Source: a virus
DNA: 58,339 bases
Strand: one strand, 5' to 3'
IMG/VR virus record: IMGVR_UViG_3300032224_000787
Location: 1-58,339 of that record
The notes under the pieces: model-generated
What the model was told of the DNA's origin: nothing
Database searches by the model: none
What the model saw: only the letters and a program-made list of their open reading frames with translations
Part shown: piece after piece, positions 8,800 to 18,851 of the stretch
Layout of the letters: each line of letters opens with the position of its first letter
Position numbering within the stretch: the first letter of the stretch is position 1
Position numbers and translations under genes: made by a program

Positions 8800-9548
8800 T
8801 AGTTACAGCAACAAAGTGATTTAAGTATATCCATATGCTTCTGAGCGTTAACGTAGTCAAAAGCACAAGCAGCAAATTCTAATCCGTCTAGAGTAATTCT
8901 CATCTTCATAGCCTTCATAAATGATTTGTTGTCACACATATCTTTACAAGGGTTAGTTTGCATACCACAGAACGCATCAGCAACAGCCTTACGGTAGCAG
9001 TCTTCAATAGAGATGCAAGTAATTACAATCGTTTGCGAAGTACAGTAACGGGTGTCGCTGCAATCGCTAGTATCAGTGTAGACAGACCAATAAGTGTGGT
9101 TCGTATCAAGAGCAGGATCGACAGCGGTAGAAGAACCAACAGCCTGATAAAGCACACCATTGCGCAAAACAATCGGCTTAAGGAACGCTTGATAGAATAC
9201 ATCGTCTTGCCAATTAGGATAAGTACATAATTCAACTTTCCATAGACCATCCTCATCAGTGTTCGTAAATGAATACGAAAACGTGTTGTTAGAAATAGAA
9301 TGAGGAGGTATGGTGAAATCCCTATTAGCAATATCAGACGTAGCCATGATGTATGAACTGCCGTCACCACGAGTTATCGTAATGGTACGGCTAGTAAAGT
9401 CAGCTGACGCATGACCAGGCAAATCGTTAGTATCGTAGTTAGATGTGTCCTTGAAAGTAATCTTTTTGCAATCGCAAGATACCTCTAATGAACTACATCC
9501 GTCAACGAGTAACGAAGCTTTGAATGGATTGGTAATAGGTGTTGCCAT
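8799..9548 (-). CDS. Virion protein ending in a cysteine triplet, 249 residues
   Basis: Contains CDCKKITFKDTSNYD near residue 25, a beta-rich region, a RYCTSQTIVITCISIEDCYRKA section and ends CCCN. The style matches other structural proteins of phages of Bacteroidota that carry FTD/ITF strands and paired cysteines. First gene of the fibre block; a TAAATTTG promoter-like element lies 15 bases upstream of its start. Confidence 0.5.
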   Translation of the reverse strand: MATPITNPFKASLLVDGCSSLEVSCDCKKITFKDTSNYDTNDLPGHASADFTSRTITITRGDGSSYIMATSDIANRDFTIPPHSISNNTFSYSFTNTDEDGLWKVELCTYPNWQDDVFYQAFLKPIVLRNGVLYQAVGSSTAVDPALDTNHTYWSVYTDTSDCSDTRYCTSQTIVITCISIEDCYRKAVADAFCGMQTNPCKDMCDNKSFMKAMKMRITLDGLEFAACAFDYVNAQKHMDILKSLCCCN

Positions 9549-9563
9549 TTTTTGTTATTGTTA

Positions 9564-9571
9564 CAAATTTA
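9564..9571 (-). promoter_or_regulatory. Possible -7 element (TAAATTTG)
   Basis: On the minus strand this reads TAAATTTG, matching the Bacteroidota -7 consensus TAnnTTTG, 15 bases before the start of the gene ending at 8799. No good -33 TTG is seen, so it is weak. Confidence 0.3.
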
Positions 9572-9600
9572 AGTTTTATTTACTTGTACTTATTTTAGAG

Positions 9601-12600
9601 CTAGTTAAAATCTCCAATACCCTTTTTTTCTTTGAAATCACCAAAGCCTCCGGCATCATTAAAATTACCAAAGCCTTCACTATCATTAAAATCAAAATTC
9701 ATAGAATTACTTGATTTAGATGCTTTGTATTTATTATCGTAATACTGAACGCCTTCACCTAGTATACTTAATCCAATTAGAGCTGATCCAACCCCATATC
9801 CTTGTTCTTTCATAATTGGTTCAACGTCACGCATCCACAATGGAATAAGTAAATCTTGAGCAGAAACAGGTATTCCCATTCTATTAAAAGCGTTATCTTC
9901 ACCTGCTTCTTCAGCTATTCTATTTGCTTTTTCTTTTTCAGTTAAGCTTGCCCACTGATAAAATTTAGATGGTAATGGCGCTAATTTATTAGCAAAGAAT
10001 TGTTCACCAACGTCTTTTCTAGTTGTTTTACCAAATCCTTGATTAAGATCTTCAATTCTTCCTGTGGTTGGACTTTTCTTTTGTCCAGACGCAAATTGAG
10101 CAAGAGTTCTGTAGTAAACAGCCATACCACCTGTTATATCAACACGGGTGTTGCCTAATTTAATCTTACCAAAGTCTGTACTTCTTGGATCAACGTCTAC
10201 AGATGTTTTATCGTCATCATCATTATTATAATACAATGCAGCCATCCCAATAATTAATGATGTAGAAGCCATAAATCTACTCATTGTTTTAAGCGCCATA
10301 GCTCGTGCAGCAGGATTCATTCTTGAATAGTACAAAGGAGATAGCCCAAGAACCTCTAATCGGGCCTTAATCAACCTAGGAGAGAAGAATACTGGACTTA
10401 ATCCAACAGCTAATTGAGGATTCATATCACCTCTACCTGTTGCAGAATTACAAAATTTAGCCCAATCTTTAAATACTTGAGGATTAGCGGCCATTGTATA
10501 ACCTTGCTCCTTAAGTAAATCAGCTCCTTCCATGAATGATTGAACACGCATATTGTTTAGGAAACCTGTATAGGCAACTTCTGACTTCTTGTATAAGTTT
10601 GCGCCTGGTACTTTTACTCCACCAACAGTATATGATTGTCCTAGAATTGGAATTTTATTTCCTAGGTTATTCATGAATTGTTCTTCCATTGCAGATAGCT
10701 TTCCATTCTGCTCAGCAACATAAAGTCCGCTTGCTTTTATTAATGGATAGAATTCAGATGATTTTAACTCAGATAACCACTTATCATATGTTTCAGGATT
10801 TTTCCAAAAGCCCATCATTTGTTTAATCTGACGAGCAGTTTTTATAGGGCTCTGAGACATTACTCCGATAACACCCTGTCTAAATGGAGCAGATAAGTCA
10901 ATTGATGCAATCAAACCTTTTGGCAAGTTGAATACGTCTAGTAAACGTCTTCCTATTTTTTGTAGGTCAGGTTCAACAGCCAATTGAGCTCTCATTTTTT
11001 CGTACTCAAACTGTTCAATAAGTGCTTGACGTTCAATCTCTAACTTACGTGCTTCTTCATCAAGTTCAAATGCTTTAGTTCTAGTTTTAGTTGAAAAATC
11101 TCCTTCTTTGATTCTTCTTTCTAGCTCTTTATTTCTGTCATTCAAGCTCTTTTTATAAGCTTCTAATTTGTTTTCCTGGAATGCTTTTAATTCTTCTTCA
11201 GTGACAGGAATGTCAGCCATAGCTTCTTTAATAGCTCTACGGAGTTCTCTTTCTCTATCTGTTAGAATTTTTACAGCTCTTGTTCTTACTGATTCATTTT
11301 TTATCTTACCTACTTTAGTAGCAAGTTGCTTTTGGATATCCTCAAGCTTAGAAATCATTCTACCAACAGATCTAATTCTGTTTACCTCATCGGATAAATC
11401 ATCTTTGGTTTTACTGACCTCTCTTCCGTAGTTAGATATTGCATCACGTATTTGACGATCCGTAGCATCAGGGTATTTAGACGTAACTTCTTTGCGTACA
11501 GCTTCAATAACTTCCTCTATTGTTTTGGCTCCTTCAGATACTGCTTTTCTGATGCTATCAATACTTACAGCTACCTTGCCATCTTTAGATAAAGATTTCT
11601 TGCCTGATGCTTTTTTAGATTTACTATTTTTAATATTTTCTACAGCCTCATCATCTTTAGCCTCATCAGCTTGTTTACGTTTTGTTTCAATCTCACGATT
11701 CAACCTACGTAATTCTTTTTGGGCTTTTTCAATCTCCTCTTTAAGACCTTCTGGCATTTCTTTGCCTGCATCGTTGTATATCTTCTGAATTCTAGGTAGG
11801 AATAATCCATACTCTGAATTCATCATGATTCTACGTAATGAAAATGATAGACCTTGTTGACTACCAGAAATACTAGTTGCTACTTCATGTTGAAGTAAAT
11901 CACTTTCTAAAATTTCTATTTTTTCTCTAAGGGCTGAAGTGTCAGCATCAGAGTTCGTATCATTTAGTTGTCTGTACAAGTCATCTAAATCATTAAGCAT
12001 TTTTGTTTTGCTATAAATTAATACAGCTGTTTCTAATGGAGTAGTTGGTCTTGGATCTTTAATCAACTGTTTAACAAGGAAGTTTGGATCTATTTCTCCA
12101 TTTTTAATTGCCTGCTCTGCTGAATCAATAATTTCCTGAATTGTTGCATTTTCAATCCCAATACTAGCAATTTTCTTAGCTGTTTCACTAGCCATATCAT
12201 TTTTAATAGATGATAGACCTGACTCCCTAGTTACTTTGTCACTATTGACTTCATCCATGAAATCAGCAGCTTGTTTGTCTGTAATTTGACCGCTTTTTAC
12301 AGCTTTATCAAATACTGTACGTGCAGCATCATTAAGCGCAAATGTTAAATCAACACCTTTAAATAAAGCCTCCTTAACTAAATCAAGGATTTCATTCCAC
12401 AATTTAGGAGGGATAAGAGATGACACAGCTAAGTTCTTTGTGTCAAATTTAGCCCCATCTATAATATCATTAATAACTTGCTTAACTTCTTCCTTGCTTT
12501 TAGGGGCTCGTTTAGGATTTTTATCAACGAATTCTTTCTGTACTTTATTAGCTTCGTCTTTAGAAATAGCAGATAAAGAACCATCTGATTCCGAATATTT

Positions 12601-14295
12601 TTTCCAAGAATTATTCTTAAAATCAAAATAGAATTTTTCACCATTTAGATTTACTTCTTTTTTATCCTTACGTGTATAGTTTACAGCATCATTAGCTTGA
12701 GCGTTTCTGCTATCGTTAGCATCAGCCCATTCGCCTTTGCCATTTAAAGCTTGCCATCTGCCTGTTGCTCTATTTAGTTTGTGAACTAAAGGCTCGTTGG
12801 TCCTACTGTAAACAATAGCATAATCACCATTACTTTGTTTAGCGATTTCAATGTACTCATCTCTAATTTGTGTAGGTGTTTTGCCTTCTGTTTTAACTTC
12901 TTTTACTTCAACTTCTTTAGCTCTATCAAGATAAACAGTGTCTCCTTTTGAAGTTATTGCAACACGCTCTCCATTTATATTAGTTGTAATCTTAGCGGTT
13001 TCTTTAGGAGGTGTAAGTTTTCTTCCATCAGCAGTTTCAATAGCTTCACCTTGTACAGTAGCTGTTTTTCCGTCAGCTGATATCTCAATTGTAAAGTTAC
13101 GGTCAAAAGCTTGTTTAGTTCTACCCGGAGCAACCATCTTCTTAGGTGCTTCTTCTTTTTGGTATTCAGCCTCAGGTTCTTTTGCTTGAGTAGGTTCAGC
13201 TTGAGTTTTTGCCTTTGTGGACTTACTAGATTTTATATCATCAATTACTTCATTAATATCACTAGTATATGTCTCTGTTGTTTTTCCGTCAATTCCTTCT
13301 GATATTTTTGAATATACCCAAACATATTCTTTTGGATCTCCAAATTTATCTTCTGCTTCAGATGTAGAATCTGGATCTTCAACTTTACTAAGCCCATACA
13401 ATTCTCCATCAATGTTTATAATGAATCCATGCTCATTGCTTAATTCAAATGCATTATCCATTGTTAGCCTTTTTGGCTTATTCATTGGCTTTGGAGCTAC
13501 TATTCTAGCTTCATATAGTTTTATTGCATCAGATCCACCTGGTAACGATTCTCTAGGTATTCTATCATTAAACCAATCATCAATAAAATTATCTATCTCT
13601 TCTTCTGACATATTTTTAAGCATATCAGCGCCACGAGTAATTTTTTCTGTATTTGATTCAGCTACAGGTGCTTCTGTTTTAGTTTCAATAACAGGTGCAG
13701 TTGTTTCTGTTTCGGCAGTTGGTGTAGTTGTTTCTACTTTGGGCGCTTCTGTTTTAAGAGTTGATTCCTTAGTCTCAGTAATTGCAGCCCTTTTACTTTC
13801 TAAATAATTTTTAAAGAATCGAGTATCCCTTATTCGATATGCATTTCTTTCTACCTTAACTCCTTTAGGGCTAAGAGCTCCTGATTTATTTCTTTTAAAT
13901 GTTAATCGAGTTACACTGTCTTCTTCATCAAAATTATTATATTCAAAAGTAACGATATCACCAAAGTCTGTAACTATAGGTTCAGCCTGAGGAATAATTT
14001 TATTTTTTTTAATAACAGCTCGTCTTACATCAGAGTCTTTATCTCTTGTTTCTTCATCAGGGTCGTATTCTACTAATGATTCGTCTGATATTTCCTCAAT
14101 TGGATTAACAGGTGCTTCTACAGCAGGAGCCTCTACAACAGGAGCTGCTTGAGCTTTAGGCTTGAAATTAGGAATGGCAATTGTGCCTTCACTAATATAC
14201 TTATCAATAAGCCCATCATTGAGTGCTTTCTTAAATTCAGATTCAGACATCCATTGGTCTTCACCTGGCAATTGGTATCTGCAAGGCTTTGCCAT
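9601..14295 (-). CDS. Giant internal virion protein (1564 residues) with FG-repeat tail
   Basis: Order: a short N-terminal motif (YQLPGEDQWMSESEF), a long proline/alanine/glutamate linker region, several small beta segments (about 230-620), a long charged coiled-coil region (about 800-1150), then a compact region with GLIASIDLSAPFRQGV and a hydrophobic segment STSLIIGMAALYY. It ends in three near-repeats of G-(F/I)-G-(N/D)-F. The mixture of linkers, coiled coils and a membrane-like segment matches large ejected or polyvalent proteins of podoviruses, delivered into the cell with the DNA. No polymerase motif was seen. Follows the ferritin gene by one base. Confidence 0.6.
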   Translation of the reverse strand: MAKPCRYQLPGEDQWMSESEFKKALNDGLIDKYISEGTIAIPNFKPKAQAAPVVEAPAVEAPVNPIEEISDESLVEYDPDEETRDKDSDVRRAVIKKNKIIPQAEPIVTDFGDIVTFEYNNFDEEDSVTRLTFKRNKSGALSPKGVKVERNAYRIRDTRFFKNYLESKRAAITETKESTLKTEAPKVETTTPTAETETTAPVIETKTEAPVAESNTEKITRGADMLKNMSEEEIDNFIDDWFNDRIPRESLPGGSDAIKLYEARIVAPKPMNKPKRLTMDNAFELSNEHGFIINIDGELYGLSKVEDPDSTSEAEDKFGDPKEYVWVYSKISEGIDGKTTETYTSDINEVIDDIKSSKSTKAKTQAEPTQAKEPEAEYQKEEAPKKMVAPGRTKQAFDRNFTIEISADGKTATVQGEAIETADGRKLTPPKETAKITTNINGERVAITSKGDTVYLDRAKEVEVKEVKTEGKTPTQIRDEYIEIAKQSNGDYAIVYSRTNEPLVHKLNRATGRWQALNGKGEWADANDSRNAQANDAVNYTRKDKKEVNLNGEKFYFDFKNNSWKKYSESDGSLSAISKDEANKVQKEFVDKNPKRAPKSKEEVKQVINDIIDGAKFDTKNLAVSSLIPPKLWNEILDLVKEALFKGVDLTFALNDAARTVFDKAVKSGQITDKQAADFMDEVNSDKVTRESGLSSIKNDMASETAKKIASIGIENATIQEIIDSAEQAIKNGEIDPNFLVKQLIKDPRPTTPLETAVLIYSKTKMLNDLDDLYRQLNDTNSDADTSALREKIEILESDLLQHEVATSISGSQQGLSFSLRRIMMNSEYGLFLPRIQKIYNDAGKEMPEGLKEEIEKAQKELRRLNREIETKRKQADEAKDDEAVENIKNSKSKKASGKKSLSKDGKVAVSIDSIRKAVSEGAKTIEEVIEAVRKEVTSKYPDATDRQIRDAISNYGREVSKTKDDLSDEVNRIRSVGRMISKLEDIQKQLATKVGKIKNESVRTRAVKILTDRERELRRAIKEAMADIPVTEEELKAFQENKLEAYKKSLNDRNKELERRIKEGDFSTKTRTKAFELDEEARKLEIERQALIEQFEYEKMRAQLAVEPDLQKIGRRLLDVFNLPKGLIASIDLSAPFRQGVIGVMSQSPIKTARQIKQMMGFWKNPETYDKWLSELKSSEFYPLIKASGLYVAEQNGKLSAMEEQFMNNLGNKIPILGQSYTVGGVKVPGANLYKKSEVAYTGFLNNMRVQSFMEGADLLKEQGYTMAANPQVFKDWAKFCNSATGRGDMNPQLAVGLSPVFFSPRLIKARLEVLGLSPLYYSRMNPAARAMALKTMSRFMASTSLIIGMAALYYNNDDDDKTSVDVDPRSTDFGKIKLGNTRVDITGGMAVYYRTLAQFASGQKKSPTTGRIEDLNQGFGKTTRKDVGEQFFANKLAPLPSKFYQWASLTEKEKANRIAEEAGEDNAFNRMGIPVSAQDLLIPLWMRDVEPIMKEQGYGVGSALIGLSILGEGVQYYDNKYKASKSSNSMNFDFNDSEGFGNFNDAGGFGDFKEKKGIGDFN

Positions 14296-14296
14296 A

Positions 14297-14764
14297 TTAC
14301 TTTCCTAATTCTTGATCAATCAAAATAGGTTCGCTAGTTCTGCTTAAACGAGCGATTAAATCACCATACTCTCCAACGCTTTCTACTTGGATTTCGATAT
14401 AATGGTGGATAAGTGGTTTGATTTTAGGACTACACTTGTCCCAAGCAGCTTCGTATTTAGCAAGAAGGTCTGTTTCCATCTCCATAGCAACCTCGAATGC
14501 CTCCATAAGGTCATCTACGTCTACATCTATAGCTTCTAATGCACGAACTTCAATCTGCTCATTCATATCATTCATGAACGTCTCTAATCCGTTAAAATGC
14601 TCACGCTCACTATTTGACTCATTCATAAAGAACTTTTCAGCACCAAAGAACCCAATAGTTTTCATTGTATTAGACAGGTGAAGGTACGTCTGACTAGCTT
14701 TAAGCTCTTCATGCCCTAAAGAGTTAATCATCTCTACTTCTTGATTTGTCAATAGTCTTTTCAT
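14297..14764 (-). CDS. Ferritin-like diiron protein
   Basis: From the ATG at 14764 (two bases after the upstream stop; an alternative ATG at 14773 overlaps that gene) the protein has 155 residues, the usual size of bacterial non-haem ferritin. It shows the four-helix ferritin pattern: HEELKAS in helix A (metal-binding E), SEREHF in helix B (E-x-x-H), EMETDLL in helix C, QVES in helix D, and the C-terminal ILIDQEL matching the FIDKEL end of E. coli FtnA. The key diiron ligands are therefore present. Iron oxidation and storage is the family role. It lies in the block of large virion proteins, so incorporation into the particle, or iron handling during infection, is inferred. Confidence 0.85.
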   Translation of the reverse strand: MKRLLTNQEVEMINSLGHEELKASQTYLHLSNTMKTIGFFGAEKFFMNESNSEREHFNGLETFMNDMNEQIEVRALEAIDVDVDDLMEAFEVAMEMETDLLAKYEAAWDKCSPKIKPLIHHYIEIQVESVGEYGDLIARLSRTSEPILIDQELGK

Positions 14765-14766
14765 TG

Positions 14767-17700
14767 TTAGCAATCTTTATTGATTAAATTATTCTTTTCT
14801 AGTGTTTTTACTATCCTAGCAAAGTTAGTATCTATTTTTGAAATTCTATTATAGTCAGGTCCATACTTCTTCTTGAGGTCCTTAATAGCGTTTGTCTTAG
14901 CTGTACCTTTTAGCTTATTAGCATCTGATATTTCATCGAATGGATTACCTGTTGTTTCAGCAGCTGGCAACTCTTTGGTTTTTCCGACAAGTTCAGCAGA
15001 TGGCAACTCTTCGGTTTTTTCGGATGGTTCAGCAGCAGGAGTTTCTTCAGGTGCTACCTCTTGCTGTTTAGCTCCGGCAATCTTAGTTGTTCTAGGTCTT
15101 CTTCCTTTTTCTTTTTCAGTAGTTGTTTCAGTAGCTACTTCTTGAGTTTGCTCTTGTTCTCCTTGAACCACTCCACTAGGGCTAGGCGCTTCTTCGCTTG
15201 GTTTAGTGACAGGTTGTTCTTCGACAGGTTTTTCCCCTTCTCCGACTTTACTTGGTAACCCTTGCTGGTTTTCTTTATCATTTCCTTCAGTATTAAATAA
15301 TTCTACAGGCTCAGTAAATGTTGATTCCTCAACTTCAACTGAGGATGGTTTACCTTCTGCTGTTCTTTCTATTCCTTCTACGTCAAATTGGATATCACCG
15401 CTTTCAGTTACTTCCTGTTTGATTTCAGGGTCTTTCTCTACGTTTTCTTGACGTTTATTCTGACGTTCCTGAGCTTCAACGTAGTCCTCAGTTTTATTCT
15501 CTGCATAGTTATAATCAGCCTTCACAGCATTGATTACATCGTTTACCTGCTTTTTCTTTTCGTCACTTAGTGATTCGTAAGCATCATCAGCAGTGCTTCC
15601 TGATACAAGACCGAAGCCAGCACCCATAACAAATGAGGAAACTAAGAATTTCTGAACCTCATCAAGTGTTCCAAATCTTGATTGTACCTCATCAAAGAAT
15701 CCACGGTTACGTAACTCGTCAGTATATATGTTGGTAAGTTCCTGTGCTGCTTCCTCTACTGTTTCAACAACACCACGAACAGAAGCTTCTCCGCCTTTCT
15801 TAATAGCTTTCATTGCTAGGTTTGCGTTAGCACCAAACATTGATTGAATGTATTGAGCAGCCTGAGGCGGTGTCATTTTAGCAAGTACTTTGGTAAATGC
15901 GTTAGATGCAGCTCCACCCATTAAACCTGACATGAAGTACATCTCATCTTCTGTAGATCCAAACAATCTACCTGTAGCCTCGAACTTAGCACCTTCTTTT
16001 ACAGCAGGCAATAAGAATCTACCAAGTTTAGTAGTAGACATAGCAGCATCAAAAGCATCAGTTGCTCTGTTTACATATTGGGCTGCTTTCTGAACATTGT
16101 TAGTTCCTGCTACTAGTTTCTCTACGGCATTACCTACTTTAACTGCTGATCCTGGAACCATTTCAGTAGCAATAAGCGGAGCAATAATACCTGCCGTTGT
16201 ACCAATCATGTTACCCCAATTCTCTCTACTCAAGAAGTTCACACGTGTAGCATCCTCAAGTGCTTTCATGGCGTCATCATCCATCATGTCCTCTTCAGTG
16301 AATCCCTTCTCTTCCAAGAAGTTTTTCATTGTATTGGCTGCCTCAGATTGATTGAAATAACCTTCAGCACCTGCTGTATTCGGTAGTAACGTTTTATCAA
16401 AACTATTCATGAATGACTCAAAGAAATCACCAGTTGATTTAGTGATGCCTAAGTCATTGTTATAGTACATTGGAGCTAACTGATTAAGCATAGCTTTATT
16501 ATGCAAATAATCTTTTTCAGCTTCACTAAGAGAGAAATACCCACCCCAATCAAGCATATCTTTAAACCTTCTAGAAAGTCTATTTAAGTAGTCTTCATCA
16601 ATTTGATTTGCTTTAGCCAATCCATCATTAGCATTAGACAATTGGCGATAAAAGAAGTCAAATCGTTCTTTAGGGCTGAACTCCTTAGGGATAGCTGATA
16701 AAATAGTCTGAGATGTCTCAGTCATATTTTTAGCTGTTTCCTTTGCAAACTTTTGTGGCTCAGTTTTGAACACGGTAGATAGCAACGATTCTTTGTTGTC
16801 AATCTTCTTTTCAAGTAACTGCTTTTGTTTATTAAGCCCAAACAATTGACCGTTAATCTCTTTTAATCTAGGGTCATCAGAGCTTAATCCCTGAGCTTGT
16901 TTTTTAAGTGAGTTAATCTGAGCGTTAATACCAGATAGCTCACCTTTAAATTGACTGATTTCGCCACGAACGCCTGAATAGTTTTCCTGTTGTAGCTTTT
17001 CATAATCGGTTGTCATCTTAGACAACTGTGTCTCAATGTATCTTTTTTCTGTCTCACTGATGTTATTGGAGAACTTATATCCACCATTAACTCTGTCGTA
17101 AAGCATTTTACCTGAATCAATATTCTCTTGAATAAAGTCCGCAATCTTTACAGTAGATTCAAATGATTCTTTAGCTGCTTCTTGGAAATCACCATTACCT
17201 TTTAAGTTTAATTGCTCCAAGTAGTCCTGCTTCTTCTGATCAAGCGAATACTTACCAAGGCTCATGTCTTTAGAGTAGGCCTCATTAACAAATGTATTTA
17301 CGTCTTTTGCTTGATTAAAGAAGTTTTCAGTATTAGCCATAACACCTGCCAAAGCCTTAGCCTTATCAGCAGTATATGTTCCGTCACCAACAATTTTCTT
17401 AACTTGATCTTGATACTTTACTAACTGAGTAAACTGATCTTTAGATAACTTATTGTTTTTAGCAAACATAGTCATCAAGTCCTTACCTGCAAAGTTAGCT
17501 GCATTGTCAAAAGCTTGTTGATACTGTGGTCCTTTGAGTTCTTCTGCGCTATTCTTAACAGCATTTAAGTCAAGACCTGTAACTAGTTTCACTGTTGGAA
17601 GACTAGCTTTAGGAGTAGGTTTATTAGCAGCATCTATTACAACTCTAGTTTCAGGAGCTGCATTAGCATAATTAGCATCGTAATTAAAATTATACGTGCC

Positions 17701-18810
17701 ATCATCATTGTACATTCTGTCCTTTCCTGCAATCTTAGGTGCAGTAAGAGAGCTAAATGACATACCTGATGCGACAGTTTTATCACCACCAGATGTTAAT
17801 AAGTTGTATGAGTTGAAGTCACCTATTCTACCGTACTTAGGAGTGATTACATTCTCAGCCATATTCACAGCGTAAGACTTTCCTCCTGGTCTGTATGGAA
17901 TAGCATTTCTATTCAACTCAGCTTGTCGTTGAGCTACGTTACCTTCTTTAAGCTTAACAAAATCACCCTTGACTTCTTTGTACCAAGCATTGCCTTTCTT
18001 CTGATAAAGATGCTTATCGTAGACATAGTAGTCTCCACCTTTGTTATAGTTAAGAGTTCTAGCGTTAGTGTTAAGTTCTTTGGTACGTTCCTCAGCGTCT
18101 TTTTCAATTAGTTTGAATCCACCTTGTCCGGTAACATCCTTATACCACTGATCACCTTTCTTTTGATAGATATTATCACCGTATTTATAGAAACCATCAC
18201 CTTTAGCTTTTGCTGTTTTGACTTCAGGATTCTTTACTACGTGACCCTGATTTGTTACTGTGACAGGTTTATTTTTATACTCAATGCTAGTTTGTTTAGG
18301 CGTAGTAGATTGAATAAGAATGCCCGGATTGTTAGGGTCCTCAACTAATGGCGCAGGAATATCGATAGGCTTCTCAGGCTCTACTTTTGTTTCAGGAAGA
18401 TTTTCGTCCTCAATAATATTAAGTGGTTGAACCAAAGATGTGTCAACCTCAGTAATCTCACCAAGCTTAGGTGTTTCAGGATTAGGTGGTTGATTAGGAA
18501 TAGATAATGGCTTAGGCTTTACTATCTCATCATCATTGAATATAGCATCTAAATCATCTACAGGTTGTACAGGAACAGTCTCTTCAACAGGTGCTGTAGG
18601 AAGTATAGCTTGTTGCTGTGCTTCTTGCTGTGTAGGAACTGTTGCAACGGGTTTTACAGGCTCTGTTGGCTCAACATAAGCAGGGGGCTCACTATCAACT
18701 GGAGGATTAATTTTTACGTCAAATTGCTCAGCAGAGGGTGTTGGTTGAGTCTGAAGTTGAACAGTTTCTCCCGTACCACCCGTTTGAGTCTGCATTAAGT
18801 TTTCTTCCAT
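14767..18810 (-). CDS. Large internal virion (cargo-type) protein, 1347 residues
   Basis: The N-terminal 200 residues are a proline/glutamate/valine-rich linker. Next come repeated short modules of the form YKYGDNIYQKKGDQWYKDV (about residues 205-280, three related copies), then long coiled coils (about 500-700). A helical, glycine/alanine-rich possibly membrane-interacting region (about 860-1080, GTTAGIIAPLIATEM) follows, and the end is a disordered acidic tail. This is typical of ejected podovirus proteins. A TATCTTTG element lies just upstream. Confidence 0.55.
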   Translation of the reverse strand: MEENLMQTQTGGTGETVQLQTQPTPSAEQFDVKINPPVDSEPPAYVEPTEPVKPVATVPTQQEAQQQAILPTAPVEETVPVQPVDDLDAIFNDDEIVKPKPLSIPNQPPNPETPKLGEITEVDTSLVQPLNIIEDENLPETKVEPEKPIDIPAPLVEDPNNPGILIQSTTPKQTSIEYKNKPVTVTNQGHVVKNPEVKTAKAKGDGFYKYGDNIYQKKGDQWYKDVTGQGGFKLIEKDAEERTKELNTNARTLNYNKGGDYYVYDKHLYQKKGNAWYKEVKGDFVKLKEGNVAQRQAELNRNAIPYRPGGKSYAVNMAENVITPKYGRIGDFNSYNLLTSGGDKTVASGMSFSSLTAPKIAGKDRMYNDDGTYNFNYDANYANAAPETRVVIDAANKPTPKASLPTVKLVTGLDLNAVKNSAEELKGPQYQQAFDNAANFAGKDLMTMFAKNNKLSKDQFTQLVKYQDQVKKIVGDGTYTADKAKALAGVMANTENFFNQAKDVNTFVNEAYSKDMSLGKYSLDQKKQDYLEQLNLKGNGDFQEAAKESFESTVKIADFIQENIDSGKMLYDRVNGGYKFSNNISETEKRYIETQLSKMTTDYEKLQQENYSGVRGEISQFKGELSGINAQINSLKKQAQGLSSDDPRLKEINGQLFGLNKQKQLLEKKIDNKESLLSTVFKTEPQKFAKETAKNMTETSQTILSAIPKEFSPKERFDFFYRQLSNANDGLAKANQIDEDYLNRLSRRFKDMLDWGGYFSLSEAEKDYLHNKAMLNQLAPMYYNNDLGITKSTGDFFESFMNSFDKTLLPNTAGAEGYFNQSEAANTMKNFLEEKGFTEEDMMDDDAMKALEDATRVNFLSRENWGNMIGTTAGIIAPLIATEMVPGSAVKVGNAVEKLVAGTNNVQKAAQYVNRATDAFDAAMSTTKLGRFLLPAVKEGAKFEATGRLFGSTEDEMYFMSGLMGGAASNAFTKVLAKMTPPQAAQYIQSMFGANANLAMKAIKKGGEASVRGVVETVEEAAQELTNIYTDELRNRGFFDEVQSRFGTLDEVQKFLVSSFVMGAGFGLVSGSTADDAYESLSDEKKKQVNDVINAVKADYNYAENKTEDYVEAQERQNKRQENVEKDPEIKQEVTESGDIQFDVEGIERTAEGKPSSVEVEESTFTEPVELFNTEGNDKENQQGLPSKVGEGEKPVEEQPVTKPSEEAPSPSGVVQGEQEQTQEVATETTTEKEKGRRPRTTKIAGAKQQEVAPEETPAAEPSEKTEELPSAELVGKTKELPAAETTGNPFDEISDANKLKGTAKTNAIKDLKKKYGPDYNRISKIDTNFARIVKTLEKNNLINKDC

Positions 18811-18825
18811 TATCTATATTTTATA

Positions 18826-18833
18826 CAAAGATA
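18826..18833 (-). promoter_or_regulatory. Possible -7 element (TATCTTTG)
   Basis: Minus-strand TATCTTTG, 15 bases before the start at 18810, matches TAnnTTTG. No clear -33 element. Confidence 0.35.
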
Positions 18834-18851
18834 GCCAATGAGGCTTTATTT

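Noticed and set aside
9601-14295. RNA polymerase identity for the giant 1564-residue protein, as in some crAss-like phages
   Set aside because: No DxDGD-type or other polymerase motif was found; linkers, coiled coils and a membrane-like segment fit an ejected protein better.
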